Shown one piece after another: positions 40,535-51,330 of a stretch of 64,000 nt of DNA. Each line of letters starts with the position of its first letter. Within the stretch, counting starts at the first letter, position 1. The position numbers were made by a program, and so were the translations under genes. This DNA is from Jaminaea rosea (taxonomy: Eukaryota > Basidiomycota > Exobasidiomycetes > Microstromatales). The notes beneath the pieces were generated by a model. The model was not told where the DNA came from and searched no databases. It saw only the letters and a list, made by a program, of their open reading frames with translations. The stretch spans positions 1,116,001-1,180,000 of the forward strand of contig NW_020289976.1 of assembly GCF_003144245.1 (NCBI RefSeq), read 5' to 3'.

Positions 40535-43500
40535 ATGCAGATGTTGTCCCTGACGCTGGCCGTCATCGTTCTGACCTTCCTTTGCACCCACGAAGCTTCC
40601 TCCACTCAGACGCCTCTGCGCTCGCATTACAGCTTGCAGAATCACCGCCACCGGTACGCCCCTGCCAAGACGCACAGCAGCCAGGCTTCCCTACGTATTC
40701 GGACGCAAGGCGGACACGAAAAGAAAACCAAGACGATGATCGACTCGGCAGATGAGGCAGAGGACGTGGTCGACTACATCGTAGTCGGTGGCGGTACTGC
40801 TGGCTTGGCGATTGCTCGACGTCTGAGCGACGACCCGAGCGTCCGTGTCCTCGTCATCGAGGCTGGTCAAAGTGGCGAAGGTGCGCAGAAACAGTGAGTG
40901 CAGGGTATAACGACAGTGAACACAACACGGTGATGCTCAGACGTTGGGTCTTCCGCTTGCACAGGATTCGGCAGCCCAATTCCATCGACTACAACGCTCT
41001 CCAGAGCAGCGAGCTCGACTGGCACTACGAGACTGCCAAGCAGGACAATCTGAATGGCCGTCAGCTCGACTTTCCCCTCTTTAAGACGCTAGGAGGTACC
41101 TCGGCCGGCAATGATCTCATCTACCTCCGTCAAGGTCGTAGGGAGGCCGACGCCATGGCCATGCTGGCAAAGAAGATGGGTGGTCTCGATTCGTGGTCGT
41201 GGGAAAAGATCGATGGGGCCATGAATTCCTCCGTGACGTATCAAGCCGTGGCCAAGAACGAAACGTCCAATAGCGCTGCTATTGCTGCGGGATCGATCAC
41301 GGGCAAAGGTCCAATCATGCTCACATACCCCAACGCAAGCCTTGCGGTCGAGGAGATCTGGTTCCCTGCTCTTCAAGAGGTTCACAACACGCCTCTCTCG
41401 CGCTCGCCATGGCAGGGTGACCAGGTTGGAGGCATCATCGCTCCCATCACCGTCGAGAAAGGAACAAGTCTGCGCTCTTACTCTCGATCAGCGTACCTCG
41501 ACAGCGTCTGCGACAAGCGCCACAATCTGCAGGTACTGACTACAACGACTGTAACTCGCATCTTTTTTGAGGACAAGGCAAGTGAGCCCGGTCATCTACG
41601 CGCGCTTGGAGTTGAGTGCGCTTCAAGCAAAGGAGTGAGCACGAAGAGACGAGAGACGGCGGCACCATCGTTGCTGACATGTGCGCTTGCCTCACAGTCT
41701 CGTCGAAACATCATCACCGCCAAGCGCGAGGTCATCGTGTCCGCTGGCGTAATCGGCTCACCGCAGCTACTCCAGGTCTCTGGCATCGGACCTCGACCCG
41801 TGCTCGAGGAAAGAGGCATCGCCGTCAAAAAGGAGCTCTCTGGCGTTGGACAGCACCTCCAGGACTCTCTCCTTGTCTCTCTCCAATTCCATGTCAAGAA
41901 GGGAGTCAAGCTACCCTCCGCCAAGAGCGTCCCAGGATACGCCGACTCTGCACTGGCCATTCTCTCCCTGAAGGATGTCTTACACACCGATGCTGCTGCG
42001 GAGGACTTCATCACACGAGCAGACAAATTGTCGACTAAGTACTACAATCACAACGACACGGATGGATCGGTCAAGCTAGCATGCCTAAAGACGGGCAGTA
42101 TACAGCTGCACCAGCTCTTGACCGAGAATGCGACCACTGGTCTCAGCGGCCAGCCAAAGGCCGCCGTACTCGTGAAGATGAAGACGGCAAACGACCTCAT
42201 CACCTTTACCATTTCCCTGCAATCGCCCCTCTCTCGCGGCAATGTCAACATCGCAAGCAGCAATCCCTTCGATGCTCCCAGGATCGATCCGGCCTACCTC
42301 TCTCACCCTTCGGATGAGGAGCTGCTCATCGCTGGCATCGAGTGGGCGCGCACACTCAGCTCGACAAAGACGTTCAAAAAGTTTCTCGCAAAAGAAACCT
42401 CCGCCACGTCTTCGGTGCGCGGCCGTAAGGCATGGGCAAAGTGGTTCCAAGAGGGGGCGCCGGGGCCCAATCAGCCCATCAAGGGAAGCCCAGTCGTACC
42501 GCTCCGTGCCGGCTACCAGGCCTCGTCGACCAACAGCCTCCTAGCTGAAGAGGATGGCGGTGTCGTCGGTGCAGACTTCAAGGTGCATGGCTGCTCCAAT
42601 TTGCGCGTCGTCGACGCATCCGTTCTACCCCTCGCACCTTCTGCCTCGCTTGGCGCCTACGTGTACGGTATTGCGGAGATGGCCGCCGGTATGATCCACG
42701 CAGACCGAAAGTGTGGGAAAGCTGAGCCTGTTGCGGAGTGCCAGTATGGCGAGGAGGACGATGACGATGGCGAGGAGGCAGAACACCTTTCGTCGAAGTC
42801 AGGTGCCCCGAAGACATTCGACCCTGTGCACAACAAGCCTGTGGAGCTCTACAGTAATCCCGTGGTTAAGGAGACCAAGCACGTGACGGTCGCGAAGCAC
42901 GAAAGCAAGCCCGCGACGGTGAAGACTCCTACGGCGGCCGCAGAAGAGAACGAGGAGGAGTGCGAAGAGGAGGATCAGACGGAGGAAGAGAAAGAGGAAG
43001 AGAAGGAAGCAGAGAAGAAGAAAAAGGAGGCAGAGAAGAAGGAACAGGAGGCGCAGAAGAAGAAAGCGGAAGAGCAACAGGAAGAGGAAGAGGCGGAGAT
43101 GGAAGACTGCACTGAAGACGATGACGAGAAGAAGAAGCTCAAGCAGGAAGCTGAAGCGGAGAAGAAGAAGGCGCACGCCAAACACCACGGCCTTCAGCAC
43201 CATGAAAAGCACCACACAAGCGGACACCACGAGCCCAAGGAGCACCACTCCGATGCGAGCAAGCCAGTTGAGGAGCCAGCGAAGCCCATCAGGGAGCCCG
43301 CTCCGGCCTTCAAGGATCAGCAGCAAGCCGGCACTCAAATCAAAAATGGCAGCCAGACGCCAGCCAAGCATCACCATGCTGGAGAGCGTCGTCCGTTGCC
43401 TGTCGCGGAGAGCAGGGGGAAAGTAGCAGCAGCTGGAGTCGAGGAGACCGAGATCAAGCGCCTCGGTGAGCAGAGGTCTGGGGCCATCACGTTGCCGTAG
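40535..43500 (+). CDS. Secreted GMC-oxidoreductase-like protein without active-site histidines
   Basis: GMC-family flavoprotein fold (glucose oxidase, aryl-alcohol oxidase and kin). Start 40535 (CCACCATG) gives signal peptide MQMLSLTLAVIVLTFLC. Introns at 40894-40964 (71 nt, phase 2, inside AQKQIRQPNS) and very likely 41635-41697 (63 nt, phase 0, no stop in frame, branch-like GCTGACAT); 943 aa after both. FAD binding looks intact: DYIVVGGGTAGLAIARRL, VLVIEAG, and LGGTSAGNDLIYLRQG; SAGVIGSPQLLQVSGIG is also present. The C-terminal active site is altered: the family H-P/G-x-G-T motif reads YQASSTN (Q617, codon 42517) and the second His position, S-x-H, reads SAS (S660, codon 42646). Residues about 690-943 form an unusual tail: Glu/Lys-rich coil, then a His-pair cluster (839-860). 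Oxidase activity is doubtful. Confidence 0.88.
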
Positions 43501-44156
43501 GAGCCACCAACGATAGGCGTGAAGCGCTACTCTCGATGTCACCCGTTCAGACACTACATCTTCCCCTTTGCCTTCTCATGCCCACTGCACTCGTTGTGCT
43601 CGTTGACATCCCCTCGCGTCTTTCCATTCGTAGCCGCGCTCGAGTCTGGCACTCGCAGGCATTGTCAATCCTTTCGAGAAATTCATTCCTTCAGCCCATG
43701 CATCGTATCGAAGAGATCGACACTCGCACACGGTGCCAGGAAGCTCAGGTGAGATATTATTGTTCGCAGTCGAGGGGTAGAGTATAGACATTGTGAGCCG
43801 AAAAGGAGGCGGAAGAGATCCGACGTTATCGAGATGCTGCGTCTGCGATGCCCGCGGTCGACTGACCTGCGCAAGGGCATGCTTGCATCTCGAGATGAAG
43901 AGCCAAAATAGGTTCCGCAAATGACTGACAAAGGACGGAGGATGGCGCAACAAGAAGAAAGGCGGTATGGTATCGTTTGTGTTTCATCTCGTGGCAGAGG
44001 AGATGCTGTTGTTGAGGTCGTTGGTGAGTCGGGTTCTTTAGTGGTGTTGATGGGTGGTGCAGGGCTGGCCAAGAACGAGCGTGTTTGCGAGTTCGCCTGC
44101 CTCTTTCATTTCAAGTCATTGCCCGCCCACAATGCTACAAGTCGTCTTCGCGTCGT
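43501..44156. other. Convergent intergenic region, nothing recognised
   Basis: 656 bases between the 3' ends of the GMC-like gene and ERG3. Short open frames only; presumably 3' UTRs. Confidence 0.45.
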
Positions 44157-45225
44157 CTACTCGCTCTTCTGCGCCTTTGGAAGGGGTTTCGGCTCACCCT
44201 TGCCCGTAACGTCGAGGAGGGGGTCGTCGGATGACCTCGGCTGCCTGTAAGAGCCACCAAGTCTGTCACAGCCGGTAAAGTACTGGCCGTAGTTGACGTT
44301 AAAGTACAAGTGGTGCAGCGTGTGGTGCGACGGGCCGTTGATGACCTTCTCCAACGGCGAGTTGACGATCACGTCACTGTCATGGATGAGAATGGACCAG
44401 CAGTTGACGAAGACGAAGAGACCCATGTACACGAAGCGGTGCAGCGGGAAGAGGAAGACGAAGATGTGATAAGGCAGTGACTGGAAGTAACCGTCCAGAG
44501 GGTGGAAGGCGTGCGAGGCGAACGGCGTGGGCACCAGCCACTTGTGGTGAGGCTTGTGGATATGCTTGTACACCTTGGGGTGATGCTCCAGCCTGTGTAC
44601 CCAGTAGATGCAGGCGTCGGTGAAGACGAGGAAGAAGGGCACCGAGAAGATCGTGTACGCCAGACCAAAGTCGGAGACCTTAGTGTAGAGCATCGAGTAA
44701 CCGCGGACCTCTCCGACGAACCACGGCAGGGTCATCAGAGTGAGGGGACCAAAAGCCCGCAGCGAGCAGTCGATCTCGAGCCGTACCTGATTTGGGAGGA
44801 ATCGAGGGTGGCGCTTCATATCGTGGTTGAAGAAGAAGTAGTAGGACAACCCTGCGAAGCCAAAGTAGAGGATGAAGATGCCGACGTAAGTGATGAGCGA
44901 GAGCGACAAGGCTTGTCTGCGGGCGAGAGAGGGTGGGAAAGAAGAGATGAGCAACAAAGCATGCAACATCGCCGCTAAGCTTGCTGCCTCGCACGCACCT
45001 GATGATGTTGTCTCGCGGCAGAGCACTGACGGCCTTGCCCGCATGGCCTGTCCACTGCGAGGGCTCCTTGCCCCAAGCGCTACCAAGGTGCGACGAGACA
45101 TTGGCAATGACGGCCTGTGACGGGCTGGCAGCCTTTGCGACGCCCATGCCTCGTGGAGCAGGCCATGCCATCGCCCAGAGGCGGTCGAGAAGGTAGTCGT
45201 CGGCGAGGTGAAGCACGACGTCCAT
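44157..45225 (-). CDS. ERG3: C-5 sterol desaturase
   Basis: ER-membrane di-iron enzyme that introduces the C5-C6 double bond in episterol during ergosterol synthesis, using cytochrome b5. Exons 45225-44999 and 44916-44157, intron of 82 nt (GTGCGT...CGCAG, phase 2) inside RDNIIRQALSLSL; 328 aa. Fatty-acid-hydroxylase superfamily histidine boxes are all present: HRLEHH, HKPHH and HHTLHH, with the block THEYN-type positions reading VHRLEHHPKVYKHIHKPHH. Hydrophobic helices surround them (ITYVGIFILYFGFAGLSYYFFF; SDFGLAYTIFSVPFFLVF). N terminus is MDVVLHLADDYLLDRLWA, typical of ERG3. A longer in-frame start upstream of the intron in another frame was not used. Confidence 0.96.
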
Positions 45226-46588
45226 TGTGGCGAGGGAAGCGCGGCGTCCGAAGCGGGAAGGATAAAGGTGGGTGAGGGAGTGTGCTCGAGAAGGAAGAGT
45301 GGCGTCGACCGGTGCGTCGAGCCAGATGACAGATGAGAGTGATGTCGACTCGCAAGGGCGATGTCGAGTGGGGAGCGAGTCACGAAAAAGTCGCGAGTCG
45401 CGCTGCGTCGAATGACCGAGGAAGGAAGGGAGCGAGCGCGCACTAACTCCTTAGCCTTGCAAACTTTAGAGGAGAAGACGGAAAATGTCGACGAGCCTAC
45501 GGAGTAGTAGTGATCGTCCTCCGATGACGATGAAGAGAATGAGCGAGGGTGGTGAGGGAGCGGAAGGAAGGGGAACGATGGGATGGTAGCGAATGAAACA
45601 AGAAGTCTGAGCCGGACTCGTCCACGACTCGACACACAACTCGCGCTCAGTCTCTCGATAGAGCTGCCGGGCGCCCTCTGGTTTTGGACTTTCGAGTTGT
45701 TGCCTGGCCTCTCGCCCGGTGGCCATCCATGCCCGCTTGTTGGTGCTCGCCGTCGTTGTCCTTTGCTTTGCTTGTGCCCGCCCTGTCGTGTCGCCCAACG
45801 CCGCCGCCCGAGTTTGGCTGCTCGGTGGCCGGCCTTTCGTGGTGCGGGATGCAGCCGATGTGGCAGGAGGCGAGAGGATCAGGACCCACACAGCGGAACG
45901 CCGTCCCATCGCATCGTCGGCGGCGAAGAGGCAACAGCAGCAGCGGGCGTCCGAGCGACCAACCACTCTCCAAGATTTTGCCTTTTTTTCCCCCCCTCTG
46001 CGTGGAATACAGCCACAGACGCGCAGAACGACGACGACGACTCAGGCCCCTTCACTCCGGCCTCGGCATACGCGGATCGTGCCCCAAGACCTCTAGTCGT
46101 CGCCACGATTGCACGGCACACGACACTCCCTTCAGGCCAGGCTGCGCTGCAAAGGATTCCGCGCTTTTTATTTTGGTGCATGACAGCCCAGGACTCCGAA
46201 TGACGGCTCTTGATCGAATGAAACAGGCGATTGATTGGAGCACGACAACAATCAGATGCCGCCAACAACGATGATTGATCGAGGTCACGAGGCGGTGGAG
46301 GCCCAGAGATGCTCGAGGCAGTCTTCGAGCATCAATCTTCCTCCTAGTCGCATGACTACGAAAGCAAGGAGCGTCGTAGCGTGCGGTCAGGCTTGCGCAG
46401 CGCTCCGTATAAGCTCACCGGGGCTGCTGCCCGAGCGCGGCGAGGGAGACGGCGTCTACCGTACAAGTCCTCGTTGAAGGGGCGGCTTCGCGCCAAAGCC
46501 GATCAGCGGCCGAAGGGTCGATGAACGCACGGACTCGGGCGGACAGCGCAAAAATGCATCGCGTCGTCCCTGCTTCCTGTTCTGTACG
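45226..46588. promoter_or_regulatory. Divergent region between ERG3 and methyltransferase
   Basis: 1.36 kb between two divergent starts. A long C/T-biased leader precedes ERG3 on its strand. Open frames up to 206 codons on both strands overlap one another, are low-complexity and carry no recognisable motif. I could not identify a sterol-response element with confidence. Confidence 0.45.
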
Positions 46589-47920
46589 ATGCCGTTTCAG
46601 TACATTGGCTTCCAAAGACTCCCTCCTTCCAGTTTATCGCCCTCACAGTCTCTTCAGGTCGCTCCGCTGATTGCAAATGACCTTCGCGACGAGGTCTTCT
46701 TACCTGAGGATGGAGAAGATGGCGTCGAGCTCAAGCTGGCTTGGGTGATGGAGAAGCACGACGCTGCCCAAGGTCGGGAAGGCTTCGTTGTAGTCAAGAC
46801 AGAGCAGAGCGTACAGTGGATAGGGCCCGACTCGGCGTACAGGAAAGTCGACATCGCATGCCCATCTGTCAAGGAGTTAAAGAAGGCAGTCCAATCAGCC
46901 ACGCTCAAGGATGCCGCCCTGCGCCTGGCGATGTGGGTCGAAGTCATTGAGCCGCCGCCCAAAAGTCATAAGAGAGCCAAGAAGTCACCGCAGGAGACAA
47001 ATGCCGGGCAAGATGTTTCATCATGCCTCCTGATCCGACCCACGGAGGCAGTACGGCGATCACAAGCGGGAGAAACTGTGTTCCTGCCCGTCCTTACCCC
47101 ACCGATCAAAACCACGGGACCAGGCTCAGCCTCATTGTCAATGTCGCCCGCCAAGCTCACTCACGTCTCCAGGCTCTGGGCCTACGACAGCAATGAGGAC
47201 GAAGGGCAAGGCTGTTTCGCCGCAATCGAGATTGAGGAGGAGATTGGCTTCGAACTAGACAAGCACATCTGGGATGCGTCTATTCCGCTGCTGAGCCTGC
47301 TGATGGCGCCGCCAGATAGCAAGAGCAGCAGCAGCGTAGACTCAGACGCATCGATCATCCCGCACGGCCCGAGCAGAGTCATCGTCGAGCTCGGCGCCGG
47401 AACAGGCATGCTATCGATCGGTCTTGCGCATTCTTCGACGCCCTTCAGTCGACTCTTCGCTTCGGACCTTGCCCCTGCTTTGGAACTCATCGAAAGCAAC
47501 AAGGCGCGCAATGGTCTTACGGGACACGGACCGGAAGTCATTGAGCTAGACTGGTTTGCTGAGCAGCTCCCTGCGTCTCTTTGTGAGGCACTCGAAGGAG
47601 AAGACAGCAAGAGCTCCAGATCACGGCCACCTCTACTCGTTCTCGCGTCAGACTGCTCTTACAATCCAGACACATACGGCCCATTCGCCTCGCTGCTCGC
47701 AAGACTTCTCCGCTCAGCGCCAAAGGGTTCCATGGCAATCCTTTCAAAGAAGCACCGTCATGCTGATGAGGTCGGGCTGTGGCGTCATTTGGAGGATGCG
47801 GGACTGCAGAAGGAGATGATAGAAGGTGTCGATCTTGACGAGGACGCACAGGAAGGAGAAGAAGGGCCAATAGGCCAATATGGTATCTATGCGATTAGAG
47901 AGGCGGGAATACAAAGCTAA
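46589..47920 (+). CDS. Putative protein-lysine methyltransferase, METTL21/MTF16-like
   Basis: Class I SAM-dependent methyltransferase of the family that includes METTL21 and yeast Efm enzymes acting on elongation factors and chaperones. Single exon, 443 aa. Motif I VIVELGAGTGMLSIGLA near residue 264, acidic loop LFASDLAP, and LVLASDCSYNPDTYGP in place of the family D/E-x-x-Y motif after strand 4; before the fold sits GFELDKHIWDASIPLLSLL, matching the W-x-A-S block of the family. The N-terminal 200 residues (MPFQYIGFQRLPPSS...) form a separate domain with no clear relatives. Substrate cannot be told from sequence. Its stop lies 18 bases from that of the convergent metalloprotease gene. Confidence 0.85.
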   Translation: MPFQYIGFQRLPPSSLSPSQSLQVAPLIANDLRDEVFLPEDGEDGVELKLAWVMEKHDAAQGREGFVVVKTEQSVQWIGPDSAYRKVDIACPSVKELKKAVQSATLKDAALRLAMWVEVIEPPPKSHKRAKKSPQETNAGQDVSSCLLIRPTEAVRRSQAGETVFLPVLTPPIKTTGPGSASLSMSPAKLTHVSRLWAYDSNEDEGQGCFAAIEIEEEIGFELDKHIWDASIPLLSLLMAPPDSKSSSSVDSDASIIPHGPSRVIVELGAGTGMLSIGLAHSSTPFSRLFASDLAPALELIESNKARNGLTGHGPEVIELDWFAEQLPASLCEALEGEDSKSSRSRPPLLVLASDCSYNPDTYGPFASLLARLLRSAPKGSMAILSKKHRHADEVGLWRHLEDAGLQKEMIEGVDLDEDAQEGEEGPIGQYGIYAIREAGIQS

Positions 47921-47938
47921 GCAAAGATTGGGAAGAGA

Positions 47939-49034
47939 CTATGCTTGAGAAGGTTGATGCTGGTGTGTCTTCTGATGCGACCCGCACCCGGCCTCAATTT
48001 CCTCCTCGACCTTGGCGATGCGCCGCAGCGTGGCATCGAGGATGGCCCTGCGCCTCTCATCAGAGCTCGCTGGTCCTGCCGTAAGGTCTCCTGCTGCACC
48101 ACCTCCCAGAACGTACGATCCTCCACCACTGTTGGAGCTGCCAGCCTGCGGCGCTGGAGCATACATCTCGCCCTCCACAAGGCTGTGCGTCCCTTGCTCC
48201 CTATTCTTCTCCCAAGCCGCCAATTCAGCATTCAGCTTGCTGTTCAGCTCCTTGAACTCCACGGGATGTCCAGATACGTCGATATGTGCCAGCTCATGAA
48301 GCAAGACCTGTCGCGTAGTCTTGTAATCTCTGAATCCCTCCGCGTCGTCCGTACGTATGCGTAGCCGGATGGTCTGCCCCTTGTTCTCATTCAGACCCAG
48401 TAGCTCCGGATTTTCCCAGGGGAGGAGCTCAGTGAGGTGCCCAATGGTGTAGTTGTGTAGGTGACAGACGTGGATGACTCCTTCGTCTTGGGTGAGGCGA
48501 GTGAGGTAGGCGATGACGCGAGAATGGAGTGGATGGGACGAGGAGAGAGAGCGATGCGGGGCGAGTGAGAGGAAGGGGTTCGTCGAACTGGTGCTTCCCA
48601 CGCCTGTTGAGCGTGGACGAGTGCCTCGGAGCATACTAGGGTGATAATTGCGGGGTTGGCTCCATTTTGTAGCCTGTATAGAGACGGGGGAGGGATGAGC
48701 GGCGTAGACGGAGTGGCGTAAGTATTGAAGGCTTAGCGGGTGGCGATGATAAACCGCGGCGACTCACCTCCCTCTCCTCTTCTCTGACCTTGCCTACTTC
48801 TGCGTTGCTTGCACCGAGTAGCATGATAATGAGGCCATCCTTGACGCCACTCGCCTCGAGCGTGGCAGAATCGTCATTGAGCGAGATTCCCTTCGCCGGC
48901 TTCGGGAGTAGCTTCTGGTTGGCGAGTGGCACGCTGGTCGCCTCCACGATCTGCCAGCGCAGGTCAGAGAGCGTAGAGGTCTGCTGAAGATCGAGACGAT
49001 GGTCCTGACCGCGGTACTTGACGATGATTTGCAT
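47939..49034 (-). CDS. Ubiquitin-like/WLM-domain metalloprotease
   Basis: Predicted zinc metalloprotease of the WLM family; its relative Wss1 digests DNA-protein crosslinks and SUMO conjugates, and fungi also have this ubiquitin-like fusion form. Exons 49034-48768 and 48673-47939, intron of 94 nt (GTGAGT...TACAG, phase 0); 333 aa. Residues 1-75 form a ubiquitin-like domain (MQIIVKYRGQDHRLDL; LSDLRWQIVEATSVP; KDGLIIMLLG). Exon 2 opens ATKWSQPRNYHPSM and leads into the WLM domain: SRVIAYLTRLTQDEGV, then HELAHIDVSGH at 215-225, giving zinc ligands H215, H219, H225 and catalytic E216. The C terminus is Gly/Ser-rich ending in a short coil; no clear SHP or VIM motif for Cdc48 was seen. Confidence 0.93.
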
Positions 49035-49358
49035 GGTGAGGAAGGCAAGGAAGGATGCGCAGCATGGGTCTCTGGATCGACATTGAAGCTCGGAAATGGA
49101 GGCCGCCTATCCGAGAGTGAGCTCAGCCCTGTCCGCTCGGCTTTAAGCCCGAACGCCATGCAATGACCACGTGGTTTGCAATTGCCGGATCGAGGGACCG
49201 AGCTGCAAGCCGGGACGACGGCTTGCCAAGGTCCAGCCGGTTGCGGGGTAGAAGGGGAAGCCAGCCTTACCCCATCTTGTCCCCGTCTTCTCTCTCACTT
49301 TCTATCCCCACCTTGCCTTCCTCCCTCCCTTTGGTCTCTCCGCCTCTCTCTTACCGCC
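49035..49358. promoter_or_regulatory. Shared promoter of WLM protease and acyl-CoA dehydrogenase
   Basis: 324 bases between divergent starts. Holds CCACGTGG at 49167-49174 with nearby CAAT (49161-49164) and GCAATTGC sequence, then a C/T-rich leader. Probably bidirectional. Confidence 0.5.
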
Positions 49359-50820
49359 ATGTCATTTGGAAAAGTCAGGCCCGGCGACCACGCCATTGTC
49401 GCAGAGGGTTTCATCTCTCGTGGCGCGTGGTCCCTCATTGAGGACAAATTCTCAGACTTTGCCAAGGCCAAGCTGACTGACGTCGTTCGCTTCACTCTGG
49501 TGAGTAGCCAAGGAGCAAGTGACGTGTTCGCCAGTCTATAGAAGCTAATCAATCTGGCATTCGCAACCGCAGGACGAGGTGCTGCCCGCCGCCGAGCTCT
49601 ACGAGGCTCAGATCTCCAAGGATCCCGCCACCCGCTGGAAGCAGGTTCCCCCTGTCATCGAAGAGCTCAAAAACAAGGCCAAAGCAAAAGGCCTCTGGAA
49701 TCTCTTTCTCTCCAAGAAGCACTACCCAAAGCATGGCACCCCGCTCACTAATCTCGAGTACGCCGTCATGGCCGAGATCACAGGTCGAGGTGGCCACTTT
49801 GGCTCAGAGGCCTTCAACTGCAGCGCACCTGACACTGGCAATATGGAAGTCCTCGCCAAGTACGGCAATGAGGAGCAGCAAAAGAAGTGGCTCATGCCAC
49901 TGCTCAATGGCGAGATTCGCTCAGCATTTGCCATGACAGAGCGCTTCATTGCCTCCTCAGACGCCACCAACATCCGCACCGACATCCGTCAAGAGGGAAA
50001 TGAGATTGTCATCAACGGCCACAAGTGGTGGATCAGTGGTGCAGGGGACCCGCGATGCAAGCTGCACATCCTGATGGGCAAGTCGGACGCACAGAATGCC
50101 AATCAGCATAGGCAGCAGTCCATCGTTCTCATTCCCGCTGACACTCCGGGGATCAAAGTTGTGCGGCCCATGCAAGTCTTTGGCTACGACGACGCGCCAG
50201 AGGGCCACTGCGAGGTCATCTACGAAAACGTGCGCGTGCCCTTGGCCAATTTGGTGAAAGGCTGGGGAGCAGGCTTCGAGATCATTCAAGGTCGTCTCGG
50301 GCCGGGTCGCATTCATCATTGCATGCGCTCCATTGGTGCTGCCGAGGCTGCACTGGACCGTATGCTCACCCGTGTGACCGACACGAGAAAGAGGACATTT
50401 GGCAAAGCCCTCTATGAGCACGGCACCATCGTAGCGGACATTGCCCGTTCACGCATGCAGATCGATCAAGCACGCCTCCTCGTCCTCTCCGCAGCAAGCA
50501 TGATCGACAAGTCAGACGCAAAGGGCGCCATGCGTGACATTGGCATGTCCAAGGTCGTGGTGCCCACTGCAGCCCTCGAGGTCATCGACAGGGCGATGCA
50601 AGCTCATGGGGCTGAGGGTATTTCTCAGGACACGCCTCTCGCTGCTGCCTACGCCGGCCTGAGGACATTGAGGTACGCTGATGGGCCGGATGAGGTGCAT
50701 ATCCAGCAGATTGGCAAGCAGGAGTTGAGAAGGGCCGAAGCCTTGTGGGAGAGGCAGAATCGTATTACTGGGGAGAGCGAGAAGAAGTTGAAGGCAGCCG
50801 GGATCCGGTCGCATCTTTGA
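49359..50820 (+). CDS. Acyl-CoA dehydrogenase, ACAD10/11-like
   Basis: FAD enzyme of the acyl-CoA dehydrogenase family, first oxidation step of beta-oxidation, mitochondrial or peroxisomal. Exons 49359-49499 and 49573-50820, intron of 73 nt (GTGAGT...CGCAG, phase 0); 462 aa. Start ATG in TACCGCCATG context. Family blocks: [30 protein letters not shown] (flavin/substrate loop), [37 protein letters not shown] (second signature), [18 protein letters not shown] and [11 protein letters not shown]. The GRIHHCMR block and missing N-terminal kinase domain resemble bacterial and fungal ACAD10/11-type long-chain enzymes. No clear PTS1: it ends RSHL, which loosely resembles a peroxisomal C terminus but is weak. 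Confidence 0.93.
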
Positions 50821-51330
50821 GTGACCATCCCTCTTGGGCCACATTTATTGCCAGCAGCTCATGACCAGAATGTCACGCCATGCCATGCTTTCCACGTTGC
50901 CGCTCACGCAGCATCGCAATGCTGTCGCGCCGGCTCACCTCTATCCCGGTCTTTCGGCCTGGCACTTGTGCTGGTGTGTGGCTGCGAGTTGATGCAGGGT
51001 GGCTGCACGCGTCGTCCGTTGCTTGCTCCTCCCGCCCTCGATCTCGCTCCGCTCTCCGGCCGCCGCTTTGGCCACTGCGCTTACGCTTTGACCCTCTCGT
51101 CTCAACTCATCTCTACCACCGCCCCGCCTCTTGATTTGGTCGTCGAACGTGGACCTCGCCGCTTCACGCCCGTCTTTATTGCCATCGCCACCACTAGCAA
51201 CAGCAACCCTCCTCACACCTGCCGTTGTACACGCACGATGTATGCTACATCATCCTCATAGACAGTACCGGCATAAGGCCCTTTCCCCACACCATCTGCA
51301 CCCGCAACAACGACGGCAAGCTGCGCTATC
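50821..51330. promoter_or_regulatory. Spacer before ATG26
   Basis: 510 bases between two plus-strand genes; 3' UTR of the dehydrogenase and promoter of ATG26. No coding signal seen. Confidence 0.4.

Noticed and set aside
45583-46203. 206-codon plus-strand frame between ERG3 and the methyltransferase
   Set aside because: Low-complexity and without motifs; overlaps equally long frames on the other strand.
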